A DNA stretch of 18,142 nt from Podila epigama (GCA_015679605.1 JAAAVE010000149.1:1-18142); one strand, 5' to 3'. Counted from the first letter of the stretch, positions 10,057 through 18,062 are shown. Made by a program: numbers and translations. Notes: a model not told the origin generated them from the letters alone.

Positions 10057-10070
10057 AAGTGTATACACTT
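10057..10070. repeat. Perfect 14-bp palindrome in the TatD-gene promoter
   Basis: AAGTGTATACACTT equals its own reverse complement. It lies about 150 bases upstream of the TatD-family start codon. It may be a dimeric factor site; no known factor is assigned. Confidence 0.6.
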
Positions 10071-10117
10071 TTTTGCAAGATAAACAAGCAACCAAACTGC
10101 CGCAGTCCATTCTGACA

Positions 10118-10123
10118 TTTATT
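10118..10123 (-). terminator. Poly(A) signal of the serine-rich protein gene
   Basis: AATAAA on the minus strand, 81 bases past the TGA stop at 10204-10206, a typical distance. It supports the reality of the gene at 10204-10686. Confidence 0.5.
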
Positions 10124-10203
10124 TTTTTTTTCTATCCTAGTGTGGTGTCACGTAAAAAGGACTAAAGGGTTACGAGCTATCGACGCCTTTATCATGGAGC
10201 TTT

Positions 10204-10686
10204 TCATTGACCATGGTTGCTACCGCTACTCCTTCCACTCTCCTGGGATGGCCTGCCCCCACTTGAAGACGACGACGACGACGATGATGATGATGATGAT
10301 GGCGATGATGATGATGAATAGCCTCCACTGGTAGAGGACCCATTGTCCTCGAACGAAGACGATGCGCTTGGATGACTGTTGCACATGGCATTCGAGTACG
10401 CGTCCAAGCGACCCATGCTGCAATAGTCTGGTGCAGCGAAACGGTCGAGCGCAGGTGTGCTTCCGCGTTTGGTGAGCAGGTCCACTTGTGGTGATGGTGA
10501 TGAGGATGGGATGGACAGGGCAGGTGTTGGAGAGGTCAAACCGAGAGGTGGGACAGGGACAGCGTCGGCTCCAAAGTGTTTGCCATTGTTTGTCAGGGAG
10601 ATGAAGGCTACAACTATGGCCATGATGGCGGCGATCCGTCGACGAACATGCGTCCTGCTCGAACGATATTGTTGTGAGGTATACAT
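10204..10686 (-). CDS. Small secreted or signal-anchored serine-rich protein, function unknown
   Basis: A 160-aa protein that I do not recognise. The start chosen is the ATG at 10686. The open frame continues upstream to 10890 but only to a TTG, with no in-frame ATG. The N terminus is basic (RTHVRRR), followed by a hydrophobic stretch IAAIMAIVVAFISL (about 18-31), a signal peptide or signal anchor. A Pro/Ser-rich segment comes next, then a dibasic LLTKR (Kex2-like) at about 70-74. A short segment with two cysteines (DYCSMGRLDAYSNAMC) follows, and finally a 45-residue tail that is mostly serine. The polyserine is coded by a trinucleotide repeat. A TATA-like TATAAAGG (10877-10884) about 190 bases upstream and AATAAA 81 bases downstream fit a real transcription unit. 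It could be a small secreted protein, or a spurious low-complexity ORF. Confidence 0.5.
   Translation of the reverse strand: MYTSQQYRSSRTHVRRRIAAIMAIVVAFISLTNNGKHFGADAVPVPPLGLTSPTPALSIPSSSPSPQVDLLTKRGSTPALDRFAAPDYCSMGRLDAYSNAMCNSHPSASSSFEDNGSSTSGGYSSSSSPSSSSSSSSSSSSSGGRPSQESGRSSGSNHGQ
10268..10315. repeat. Trinucleotide microsatellite (GAC)5(GAT)6 GGC (GAT)4
   Basis: Sixteen near-perfect triplets. On the minus strand they encode the polyserine tail (TCG/TCA codons) of the small secreted protein, interrupted by one proline. Length variation between strains is likely. Confidence 0.9.
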
Positions 10687-10876
10687 GATGGTATGGCAGA
10701 ACAGTGTGCAGGGTGTGTAGGTGAGGTTTTTGATGTGTTTGTTTTCCTCGGTTGACAATAGATTTCCTGGGTTTCCTGGCTGTTGTTCTGGTTGTCCTGA
10801 GTTATCCAGATTTGTCCTGGGTAGGATGGATATAGCGAAGGCGAGGTTAATGTTGAGACTGAGTAAGAAATGATAG

Positions 10877-10884
10877 CCTTTATA
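10877..10884 (-). promoter_or_regulatory. TATA-like box of the serine-rich gene
   Basis: TATAAAGG on the minus strand, about 190 bases before the ATG at 10686. It also explains why the TTG at 10890 cannot be the start: it lies upstream of the expected transcription start. Confidence 0.4.
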
Positions 10885-12001
10885 TTTCAAGGGTCAAGGG
10901 TCGCGAATGGTGTGGGATCGAAGGATACAAGAGAACTTTGAACAAAAAAAAAAAAGAAGAGACAATAAAAGTAAACGGGGCATCGAGGTCTGAAAGCAAT
11001 GTTGAGTAAGTAAGTTGGATGCCGAAGTAGGAGTGCCTATCCAATGAGATGAGCCTTTTTTCCTACTTCTCTACTATCTGCGTCTCCGTCTTTCTTTATC
11101 GCGTTTTCTTTCTTCTTTCATTTTACGTCTCCTTGTCCGTTGAAAGTACTTCTCCACTCTAACATGCTAAAAGGATCCTTTTTTCAAGATAGCTCATTTG
11201 GTGCCAGCGTGAGCTTGTTTTTGTTATCCTTCTGGCTTAGGCAAGGGGTCTGGTAGCACGAGGTGGTCATTCCGAGTGGATACTTCACGTCCTCATCCCT
11301 ACTTGTGGTGTAGGTAGCAGGTAGCATGCTGACAATACACTCGAGTTCAACTCCAGGAACAAAACACTCAGAAGTATGAAAGGAAGCAACTGTTGTTTGC
11401 CTCTTTTGGATGTACATGGGGTCATCTGACAATTTTTTGATGGCGCTGGTGAAGGCACTTAAACTTGTACTTGTTCGTTCCATCCCAACCAAAAGCTCCT
11501 TCGCTCTCTCTCTCTGTCTCTCTCTCTCCCTTTACACACTCACTTTGCACTCTACATCATTGGTCTCCTCACCTACATACGTCAACTCTGTTTTTTTTTC
11601 TCGGTTGCTTATTCCCATTTCGGTAGGTAGCACAATTCTCTATTCTGTTGTCATGAACAAACGCGACAATACTCACAAGACCCATTCCGGTTCTGACCTC
11701 GAGTGCGAGACGAGACGAGACAAGAGTAGACTATAGAGCATGGGTGACCGGCAGGCGTCACTCGGGCCCTCGTTATTATTTTTAATGCTCTTGGATTGTT
11801 GCTTGTTATTCTTCAACCTCTTTTTTTTTCTTCTCTCATTTCATTTTTTTTCTTCGTTTTTTTTTCCACGCGTCAATTGTACTACATATTTCCTCTTTCC
11901 TATCTAGTCAAACCTTCACCAGGTGTTCCCAATAGCAAGATATTCCTCACACTGTTTTTGTCATACCCATATTCTGGTACTCCCCATATTCAGAAACGAA
12001 C
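10885..12001. promoter_or_regulatory. Long intergenic region upstream of SOD B
   Basis: About 1.1 kb holding one doubtful small ORF (listed separately) and otherwise promoter-like sequence. Landmarks are an A12 run near 10942, a CCAAT pentamer near 11041, a CT-repeat tract at about 11500-11530, and a T/C-rich stretch at 11805-11905 with runs of T9 and longer just before SOD B. The last is typical of fungal pyrimidine-rich core promoters. No transposon ends, RNA gene or further coding sequence was seen. Confidence 0.45.
11184..11483 (-). CDS. Doubtful 99-aa hypothetical protein
   Basis: An ATG-started open frame (11483) of 99 codons. I recognise no domain, signal peptide or membrane segment. 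It has five cysteines and a mixed, non-repetitive composition (for example SDDPMYIQKRQ and CYQTPCLSQKDN), which makes it look less like noise than neighbouring frames. A GA-repeat lies upstream on its strand. No nearby AATAAA was noted. It could be a real small gene, one exon of a spliced gene, or chance. Confidence 0.22.
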   Translation of the reverse strand: MERTSTSLSAFTSAIKKLSDDPMYIQKRQTTVASFHTSECFVPGVELECIVSMLPATYTTSRDEDVKYPLGMTTSCYQTPCLSQKDNKNKLTLAPNELS

Positions 12002-13026
12002 ATGCCACGATTCGTAACAGCGACGTTCTTGGGTGTCACCATGTTGTACACCACTGGGTTTGCCACTGCAGAAACTGGGTCACTTCAAGCTGCATTGAAC
12101 ATGAGTAAGCAACCTCAGCTCATCTGTTTTTCATGTTATATATAATATATATCAAATTCAGCGAGAACTATGATATACTCAATCTCCTGATAATACATTT
12201 ACGTGATAGATGGAGTGCATGCCGTGTTCACATTCACACCATTGGGGAATGATCTACCAGGAGCCCGTGTAGACATCTCGGGGCTGATTACAGCCAAGCC
12301 AGTCCATCCAGAGTCAGGTTTTGAGTATCATATCCACGACAATCCAGTCGGACCTGGCAATGACTGTCAAGCAACAGGGGGCCATTTGGATCCAACACAA
12401 GTTGGCCCTGACAAGTGTGACCCCTCCAAGCCTGAAAAGTGCCAAGAGGGTGACCTCTCAGGTATAGGAAGCTGTTATATTTATGCGACTTGAAAAAAGA
12501 AAGGTGGCAAGCACCGTGTGGTGGTATGAATCTGCAAGAACATGCACTCATTTTGAAAGTCGATGTCCTACCCTTGAGAATAGGAAAGCATGGCAACCTG
12601 AAGCCTTCAAGCGCAGGCATCCTTGGAACCATTAGCTATGTGGACAGAGAGCTCCAATTTGAAGGAGCCAAAACAACTATTGTGGGACGGTCGGTTGTGG
12701 TTCACAACAATGGGGCCCGCATTGCTTGTGCCAACATTGAGTCGATGGATGACAAGGACAATGACGACAATGACGACGACAAAAACAACAACAGTGACAG
12801 TGTGAAACACCAGCTGATGCAGGTTGACGAGAGAGACCACGACAGTGACAGTGACAGCACTACTGACGACTTTGACCGTAAGCATATTCTTGTTACATCC
12901 ACTATAGGCCCAGCGCAGGGTGCTGATGGCAAGACAGCCATGGCGTCTGCTGGTGGGAGGGTGGCCATGTGGGCTGTGGCGACGACATTGGCTGCTGGCT
13001 TTGTGGCAGCGATGATGGCGCTGTGA
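12002..13026 (+). CDS. Secreted copper-only superoxide dismutase, probable GPI anchor (SOD B)
   Basis: Paralog of SOD A with the same predicted reaction at the cell surface. Exons: 12002-12104, 12210-12461, 12584-13026, giving 265 aa. Signal peptide 1-23 (cleavage near ATA-E). Copper ligands H75, H77, H93 and H159; arginine R164; disulfide C87-C167 and likely C104-C112. The zinc-ligand histidines are absent and CQEGDLSGKHG is intact. From GFEYHIH through GKHG I count 43 of 52 residues identical to SOD A. After the SOD fold comes an acidic Asp/Asn/Ser spacer (about 171-216) instead of the Ser-rich one of SOD A, then a hydrophobic C terminus (about 244-265) fitting a GPI signal. Both introns are phase 1 and sit at the same residues as in SOD A (before NG and within SGKHG). 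Intron 1 carries an AT-rich TATATATAATATATATC stretch. Confidence 0.9.
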
Positions 13027-13774
13027 ACGAGAGATATATCCATGCCCATTCGCATCCAGACTTTTTTTTTTTTTTCCACTTTGCTTTTGTCGCGTCCTTT
13101 ATCTCAAATCTCAGATGAACCCTTTATTCTTTGAATGTGTGTGTGTCCAACGGAGAATATACAAAGCTTGTTCAAAATGTCGTCAAAGGGAATTTTTTAA
13201 TTCCCCCGCGTTTTTTTGACTCGAGATGCTTAAAAGTCGCCAGTTCCCGGGTCTTTTCTCACCCCATAGAATTGTTTCGTTTTCTGTACTCGAGTGCTGA
13301 TCAAAATGAGCGTGTGTATGTGTAATGTTGGGGGAATAGACAGACAAGGAAAGAGGAAGAAAGAAGAAGAAAAAGAAAAAAGTACAAGGAACGAGCGAAA
13401 TAAACAGTGAGTAATAATGTAGGCCTTCTTGACTCCGAGTTAGACTTTTTTTTTCTATTTCTTTCACTGTGTCATCGTTCGGTATTGAGTGTCTATCCTC
13501 CACAGAAAATGAAGCCTAAAGGGCAACAGAGCCAAGTCAGAGTTCAAAAAAAAAAGGGTATCGGAGGAGATAGGAGGAAAAGTCAAAAAAATATATATTT
13601 TTCGGGTGTAAAAGAGTCGTACCCTGGCAGGGTGTCAGACCGACAGTTGAGTTTTTTTTGTGGAGTACAGTGGGAAGAGTGGCATGTGGCATGTGTGGCA
13701 TGTGTGGGATGCAAGATTTTGTGCGCGCGTGTGTGTGAATGGATGAATGGACGGATCGGTGGGCATGAAACGGT
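13027..13774. other. Gene-free low-complexity region between SOD B and AGXT
   Basis: It contains the SOD B 3' region (a candidate AATAAA at 13399-13404, distant at about 375 bases), several A and T runs, repeated TGGCATG units near 13681-13705, and a GTGCGCGCGTGTGTGTG alternating tract near 13720. A plus-strand open frame here (about 13407-13874) begins with GTG and translates to low-complexity sequence with no domain, so I do not call it a gene. Confidence 0.5.
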
Positions 13775-14176
13775 CCAACTCCCACTCCACCTCCACCTCC
13801 ACCTCTATCCTCCATCCTCCATCCTCCACCACTCCCACCCCTACACTACACTCCACCTTGATCCCGCACCTTGATCCCCCACCTTGATCCCCCCACCCTT
13901 GTCCCATCATCCTACACCTCGCTACAATTCTCCGTCCTCCAGCCCACTCTTTTACTCCTTCTCATATCTCTCGTCTTTCTTTTCTTCTCCCGCTTTTCAC
14001 TCCACTCAAACAACTGCTGTACTCGACAGACGCATCCACGCATTCACCCATTGACACAGTCATTAAAAAGACATATCCATCCCATCCCTTCCCATCCATT
14101 TCTTTCCTTCTATCCACACCCACCCATCCACACTACATTCATTCATACATACATCCCTTTTTTCGTCGTCATCATC
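13775..14176 (+). promoter_or_regulatory. Pyrimidine-rich, ATG-free promoter/leader of the aminotransferase gene
   Basis: About 400 bases composed overwhelmingly of C and T on the coding strand, with no ATG in any frame until the start codon at 14177. Motifs include CTCCAC repeats (13785-13802), ATCCTCC three times (13807-13827), a 13-base unit three times (13854-13892), and later CCATCC clusters (about 14078-14130). Such CT-rich tracts mark transcription starts of strongly expressed fungal genes (established knowledge). No TATA box was seen. Confidence 0.6.
13854..13892 (+). repeat. Tandem repeat, 13-bp unit x3
   Basis: The unit CACCTTGATCCC(C/G) occurs three times head to tail. A degenerate fourth unit (CCACCCTTGTCCC) follows. 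It lies in the aminotransferase promoter. Confidence 0.9.
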
Positions 14177-16358
14177 ATGAACCTGATCCGCCCCGCAGCA
14201 ATTCGCCGTCTCCCCTCTGCCCTCGCCATCACCGCCTCCGCACCCGCAACACGCTCGTCTATTTCTCTGTCCAAACATTTTTCTTTTTCTTCTCTCTCTT
14301 CTTCTCTCTCTTCTTCTTCTTCTTCTTCTTCTTCTTCTTCTTCTTCTTCCACTCCTTCTTCTCTTCTTCGTTCTTCTCCATCCCGTTCTCGCTTTCTCCC
14401 ACTCTTCCTTCACTCTCACACATACTCCACAATGTCCTCTCACAAGCTTTGCATGATCCCTGGTGAGTAACAACCACCTTGACCTCCTCCACCTTTCTCA
14501 CATTCCCACTCACACATATTCTTGCATACACGCACACACTCACACCTGCTCAAACTTACACCTTTCTCCTACCCACAATAAAATCGCCATGCCAAATGCA
14601 CAACCCCCACTCATAACTCATGACTAATGCTCTTCATTGTAATCTCATTTAGGACCCATCGAGTTCCACGAGGATGTTCTTCAGGCTATGGCCACTCCTG
14701 CCACCTCTCACGTCGCCCCCAACTTCATTCCTGCCTTTGGCGAGTCTATTGAGCTTCTTCGCAAGGTCCTTTTCACCTCTGGACAGCCCTTCATCATTGC
14801 CGGATCTGGTACTCTCGGCTGGGATATGACCGCTTGCAACCTCATCGAGGCTGGCGAGGATGTCTTGGTCTGCAACTCTGGTTACTTTGGTGACCGCTTT
14901 GGCGAGTGGTAAGCTGCACAGAACGTAGCTTTCTTTCTTTCTTTTTTTTTTCCACATTCTTTTGTGCGTGGGAATGGGATGTGAAAATCTTTTTTTTTTC
15001 AGCGACAGTATGTTCCACGGCAAACAAACAAGAGGTCAACAAGGACAACACTATCAAACGCGACCATGCTTCACAAGCATTTCAATGGATATCTTTTTTT
15101 TTCCTGGTTTTTGTTTGGCTCTCCCGCGTTGCCATCACATTCAGCTGTTTGGAAAGAAGGCATCGTCGCACACACATACGCAAAAAAAAAAAAAAAAAAA
15201 AGTGGATCGAACAACCCTAACGTCACTGGCTCTTTGTCACCCAATCTGGGTCACTCTTCCAGAACTATAAAACGGCCACAACCAACTGGCATGTAGCTTT
15301 GATAAGCTCATGTACGAACGTACCTTCAGACAAAAAAGATACCCATCGATTTGCTGCCATGGGTCAATGACCCATCACACGCTTTTAACTGAAAGACAAG
15401 GCGTGGGAAACAAAACGAACGGATGCAGAGCCAGAATTTTTTTTCTTAATCATCTCACCACGAGTCTAACTCTTCTCTGTATTCCCTTTCCTTCATGGAC
15501 AGTGTGGAGACCTATGGTGCCAAGGCTACTCATCTCCGTGTTCCCATTGGCGAGTCTCCCAAGTTGGCTGCTGTCGCTGCCGCCTTGAAGACCAAAAAGT
15601 TCAAGGCCATCACCATCACCCATGTCGATACCTCCACTGGTGTCCTCTCTGACATTCAGGGTATTGCCAACGTCGTCCGTCAAGAGTCCCCCGAGACCCT
15701 CGTTGTCGTCGATGGTGTCTGCTCCGTTGGTTCGGAGGAGATCCGCATGGATGCCTGGGGCATTGACGTCGTCATCACTGCCTCCCAAAAGGCCCTCGGT
15801 GCTCCCCCTGGTCTCTGCGTCATGGGTGTCTCCAAGCGTGCTATTGAGGTCTTCAAGTCGCGCAAGACCCCTGTCGCCAACTACTACGCCAACTGGAACC
15901 GCTGGTTGCCCATCATGAACGCCTATGAGGCTCGCAAGCCCTCGTATTTTGCCACCCCCGCCGTCCAGAGCATCTATGCCCTCCACGTCTCGCTCAAGCA
16001 GATTGTCGCCCAGGGTATTGAGAAGCGCTTTGCTCTCCACAAGGAGGCTTCGCTCAAGGCAAAGAAGTTTATCCATGATCTCGGTCTCAAGTTGGTGCCT
16101 ACTTCGCTCGAGCATGCCGCCAACGGCATGTCGGCTGTCTACTACCCCGAGGGTGTTGCTGCCACCGATCTGTTGCCAAAGTTGGCTGCCCATGGTATCG
16201 TCGCTGCTGGCGGTCTTCACGTCGAGATTGCACCAAAGTACTTCCGTATCGGTCACATGGGTATCTCTGTCACCGAACCCGAGCGTGGCCATTTGGATGC
16301 CACCCTCAACGCCCTCAAGACTTCTCTCGCAGAGTGCGGTTACAAGGGTGCTCTGTAA
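14177..16358 (+). CDS. AGX1: Alanine-glyoxylate aminotransferase (class V PLP enzyme), possibly dual-localised
   Basis: Transfers the amino group of alanine to glyoxylate, giving glycine and pyruvate, with pyridoxal phosphate. Exons: 14177-14462, 14653-14908, 15503-16358, giving 465 aa. Visible motifs: substrate/PLP region IAGSGTLGWD, VVVDGVCSVG with the PLP-ring aspartate, SQKALGAPPG with catalytic Lys277, and FRIGHMG with the carboxylate-binding arginine. The exon 2/3 join gives FGECVETYGAK, matching the family. Residues 1-85 are an Arg/Ser-rich leader without Asp or Glu, resembling a mitochondrial presequence and containing a polyserine run. An in-frame ATG at 14432 (MSSHKLCMIPG) would give a 380-aa form, close to yeast Agx1 length. 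The C terminus KGAL is not a peroxisomal PTS1. The symbol is by similarity; the mammalian name is AGXT. Confidence 0.93.
14311..14349 (+). repeat. (TTC)13 microsatellite in the aminotransferase leader
   Basis: Thirteen perfect TTC triplets, read as TCT serine codons, lie within the leader of the long form. The flanking sequence is also TCT-rich, extending the serine block. Repeat number could vary without touching the catalytic domain. Confidence 0.95.
14909..15502 (+). other. Unusually long second intron of the aminotransferase gene
   Basis: 594 nt with GTAAGC donor and GGACAG acceptor, against 97-259 nt for the other introns here. Contents: T-runs, an A20 run (15182-15201), a TATA-like CTATAAAA (about 15263-15270), the 17-base inverted repeat ATGGGTCA-A-TGACCCAT (15359-15375), and an ATG at 15495 in frame with exon 3. 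The coding join is well supported by the protein, so this is an intron rather than missed exon sequence. Confidence 0.85.
15359..15375. repeat. Inverted repeat, 8-bp arms with 1-bp centre
   Basis: ATGGGTCA-A-TGACCCAT is perfect over both arms. It lies inside intron 2 of the aminotransferase gene, about 130 bases before exon 3. Confidence 0.85.
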
Positions 16359-16620
16359 AAAAAAGAAAAGACTTTTGAAGCATGTATTTGAACCACAGAA
16401 AAACTATGAACAATCGCACCCACTGTACTTAATAAATATCTAGAAAAAGATTTTTTTTTTTTTTTTTTTTGAAATGAAATGAAAATTGGACATCGATCTA
16501 AAGTGTATAAAAAGTCTAAATGGTATAGATAATAATAAAAGTGCGTAAAAGTCACTTTCTCTCACACAAACATGCATACAGACACACAAATCTATCCATG
16601 TCTCTGGCTCCTCTTCTTCA
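16359..16620. other. Tail-to-tail 3' UTR region of the aminotransferase and arrestin genes
   Basis: 262 bases between two convergent stops. It includes AATAAA at 16431-16436 and a T20 run at 16451-16470. On the minus strand, the arrestin side, the latter is an A20 run. No AATAAA was seen on the minus strand. No ORF here is convincing. Confidence 0.55.
16431..16436 (+). terminator. Poly(A) signal of the aminotransferase gene
   Basis: AATAAA 73 bases after the TAA stop, followed within 15 bases by a long T-run. Position and sequence fit a fungal polyadenylation site. Confidence 0.55.
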
Positions 16621-18062
16621 TTATTCCTTGTCATAGGGTCGTGAAGAGGTTGTTGAAGAACTGGAGCCCGAATGTCCAAGATTAGGTCGAGGAAGTAAAG
16701 TGGCGGCTGGAGCAAGAATAGGAGATGTGGCAGCCGAGATATCACCATCGTTGCCATCGTCATAACTTGGAACAATGGACGCGGTAGCCAAGGGCGAAGA
16801 AGGTATAGATCCGGAGAGTGGCGACGTCGCATGGCTATGGTGGTGCTGATGAGGATGATGAGGATGAGGAGGAGGATACTGCAGCTGATGGTGGTGGTGA
16901 TGTTGATGATGAGTATGACTAAGGGATGAATGATGCGAGTGGCCAGGCTGGAAATGTAGTTGGGGTACAGGACTGGAGGTGGCGCTGGATGGCACAGTGA
17001 AAGCACGCTCTGGACTTGGATTCCTGCTATGAGCCCGACTCTGGTTTCGACTGACATCGCGACTGACATCACGGCTGACATCACGACTGACACCCCGACT
17101 GTTGGCATCTTCCTCTGATTCTGCATAGGTAGGAAGATGGATCCTGGCAACAAGTGCACGCAAGAGATCATCATCGACTGGATCCATATCTCGTTCAGAG
17201 TCAAAAGAGACACGCGGGGTAGTGAAAGATGTCAAGTACGATGGCAGCTCATTCGTCGGGTCATCATTATCACTTTCCTCGATATGGTATTCATCTTCAA
17301 AGGCCAAGACCTTGATATCAATCTCGTTTTCGACTCGGAAACGTTTCAAGTTATCTGTGCCCAAGATCGAGAACCGGAGCATATGTGTGACCTTCATGAG
17401 TCCATTGTCCGCTGATGGATTACAATGGTTGAGCTCCGAACCCATGGGTGGCATGTCAAAGAGGAGGACCTTGTTCCAAGTGACAGCTTCGGCAGACGGC
17501 TGGCCATGGCGGTCTTCGTGTGGCCAACCTTCACTCTTTTGGATCTTGACCAGGCGCATGTCGACTCGCTTACGACCATCTGCCCTATAGACGACCCGCT
17601 CCCAAAGGCCGACCTGGAGCACTGAGACAGAGATGCGGGGGCTTGGCGTGGTGATGGAGACTTGGAGGGGGATCTTGGTGCTATGAGGGACTCGAATCTG
17701 AGGCAGTGTGATCTTGTATTTGACTTTGTCCTCTGGGCTACTGACAGCACGGCCGCCTCGCTGGAAACTGCGTGCAGGTTGAGTGGGATGCTTGCGCAGG
17801 ATGGTGACGGGCAAAGTGACGGTGGAAGAGTTGAATGTCAGACCAGGTTTTGTGAGGGTGGCCGTCAGTCGGTAAGACACCTTGCCATGGGTTGTAATTA
17901 ATGTCTCGGGTAAGGTATGAGGCAGTTCCAGCGAGAAGGGGTATGCATGTTGTCCAGACTGGAGAGGTGTCGGGGGTTGCTTATGTACATGAGGGATGAG
18001 CGCCCAGGTGTGCTCAATATGAGGTGCTGTGGTGTGTCGAGTCGCGGGCGAATAGGCGTTGT
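16621..18062 (-). CDS. Arrestin-fold trafficking adaptor, 3' exon only (5' end outside window)
   Basis: Alpha-arrestin-type protein; fungal members usually link membrane cargo to a Rsp5-type ubiquitin ligase (family knowledge). The exon encodes 479 residues, preceded by a split codon. Sequence before the GTG at 17880 is clearly coding: it reads HIEHTWALIPHVHK, then PFSLELPHTLPETL and KVSYRLTATL, the standard arrestin N-domain strands. The C-domain follows (VKYKITLPQIRVPHSTKIPL through the LAFEDEYHIE region). LPSY and LPTY occur after the fold; canonical PPxY was not seen in the visible part. The tail holds four SRDV-like repeats with RS-type flanks, then a long His/Pro-rich stretch (HHQHHHHHQ, HPHHPHQHHHSH), then a Ser/Thr-rich end. 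A TTTTTAG acceptor precedes the exon; the intron's donor lies beyond the window. The specific ortholog is not assigned. Confidence 0.85.
17049..17096 (-). repeat. 12-bp tandem repeat x4 inside the arrestin gene
   Basis: Four units resembling GACTGACATCAC (plus strand), with one to a few changes each. On the coding strand they encode four SRDV/SRGV units of an arginine-serine-type linker. Confidence 0.9.

Larger units (their letters stand above)
9906..10203 (-). promoter_or_regulatory. TatD-gene promoter and 3' region of the serine-rich gene
   Basis: About 300 bases between two genes in the same orientation. It holds the 14-base perfect palindrome AAGTGTATACACTT at 10057-10070, a poly(A) signal for the upstream gene at 10118-10123, and a T10 run next to it. 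No ORF or RNA gene was seen. Confidence 0.5.

Noticed and set aside
10140-10334. Plus-strand frame encoding Thr and Met runs over the microsatellite
   Set aside because: It is a shadow of the trinucleotide repeat on the opposite strand of the serine-rich gene.
10687-10890. 68-codon N-terminal extension of the serine-rich protein
   Set aside because: Its first codon is TTG, no in-frame ATG exists before the upstream stop, and a TATA-like box lies inside it.
12878-12907. GTAAGC...CTATAG pair inside exon 3 of SOD B that looks like a 30-nt intron
   Set aside because: It keeps frame either way, but 30 nt is far shorter than every other intron here (97 nt or more), so I treat it as coding.
13407-13874. 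155-codon plus-strand open frame between SOD B and the aminotransferase gene
   Set aside because: It starts with GTG, translates to low-complexity and repeat-driven sequence, and shows no domain.
13871-14176. In-frame upstream extension of the aminotransferase ORF
   Set aside because: It begins with TTG and has no ATG; the sequence is the CT-rich leader, so the start stays at 14177.
14063-14543. Minus-strand frames rich in Glu, Lys or Arg opposite the aminotransferase leader
   Set aside because: They are read-through of the TTC/TCT microsatellite in other frames.
15182-15201. A20 run as proof of a retroposed element
   Set aside because: Homopolymers of this kind are common throughout the window, and I found no target-site duplication or internal element structure, so it is kept only as part of a speculative finding.
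15196-15222. tRNA B-box-like GTTCGATCC on the minus strand followed by a T20 run, resembling a Pol III gene end
   Set aside because: The bases flanking the loop cannot pair as a T-arm, and no A-box or cloverleaf was found upstream.
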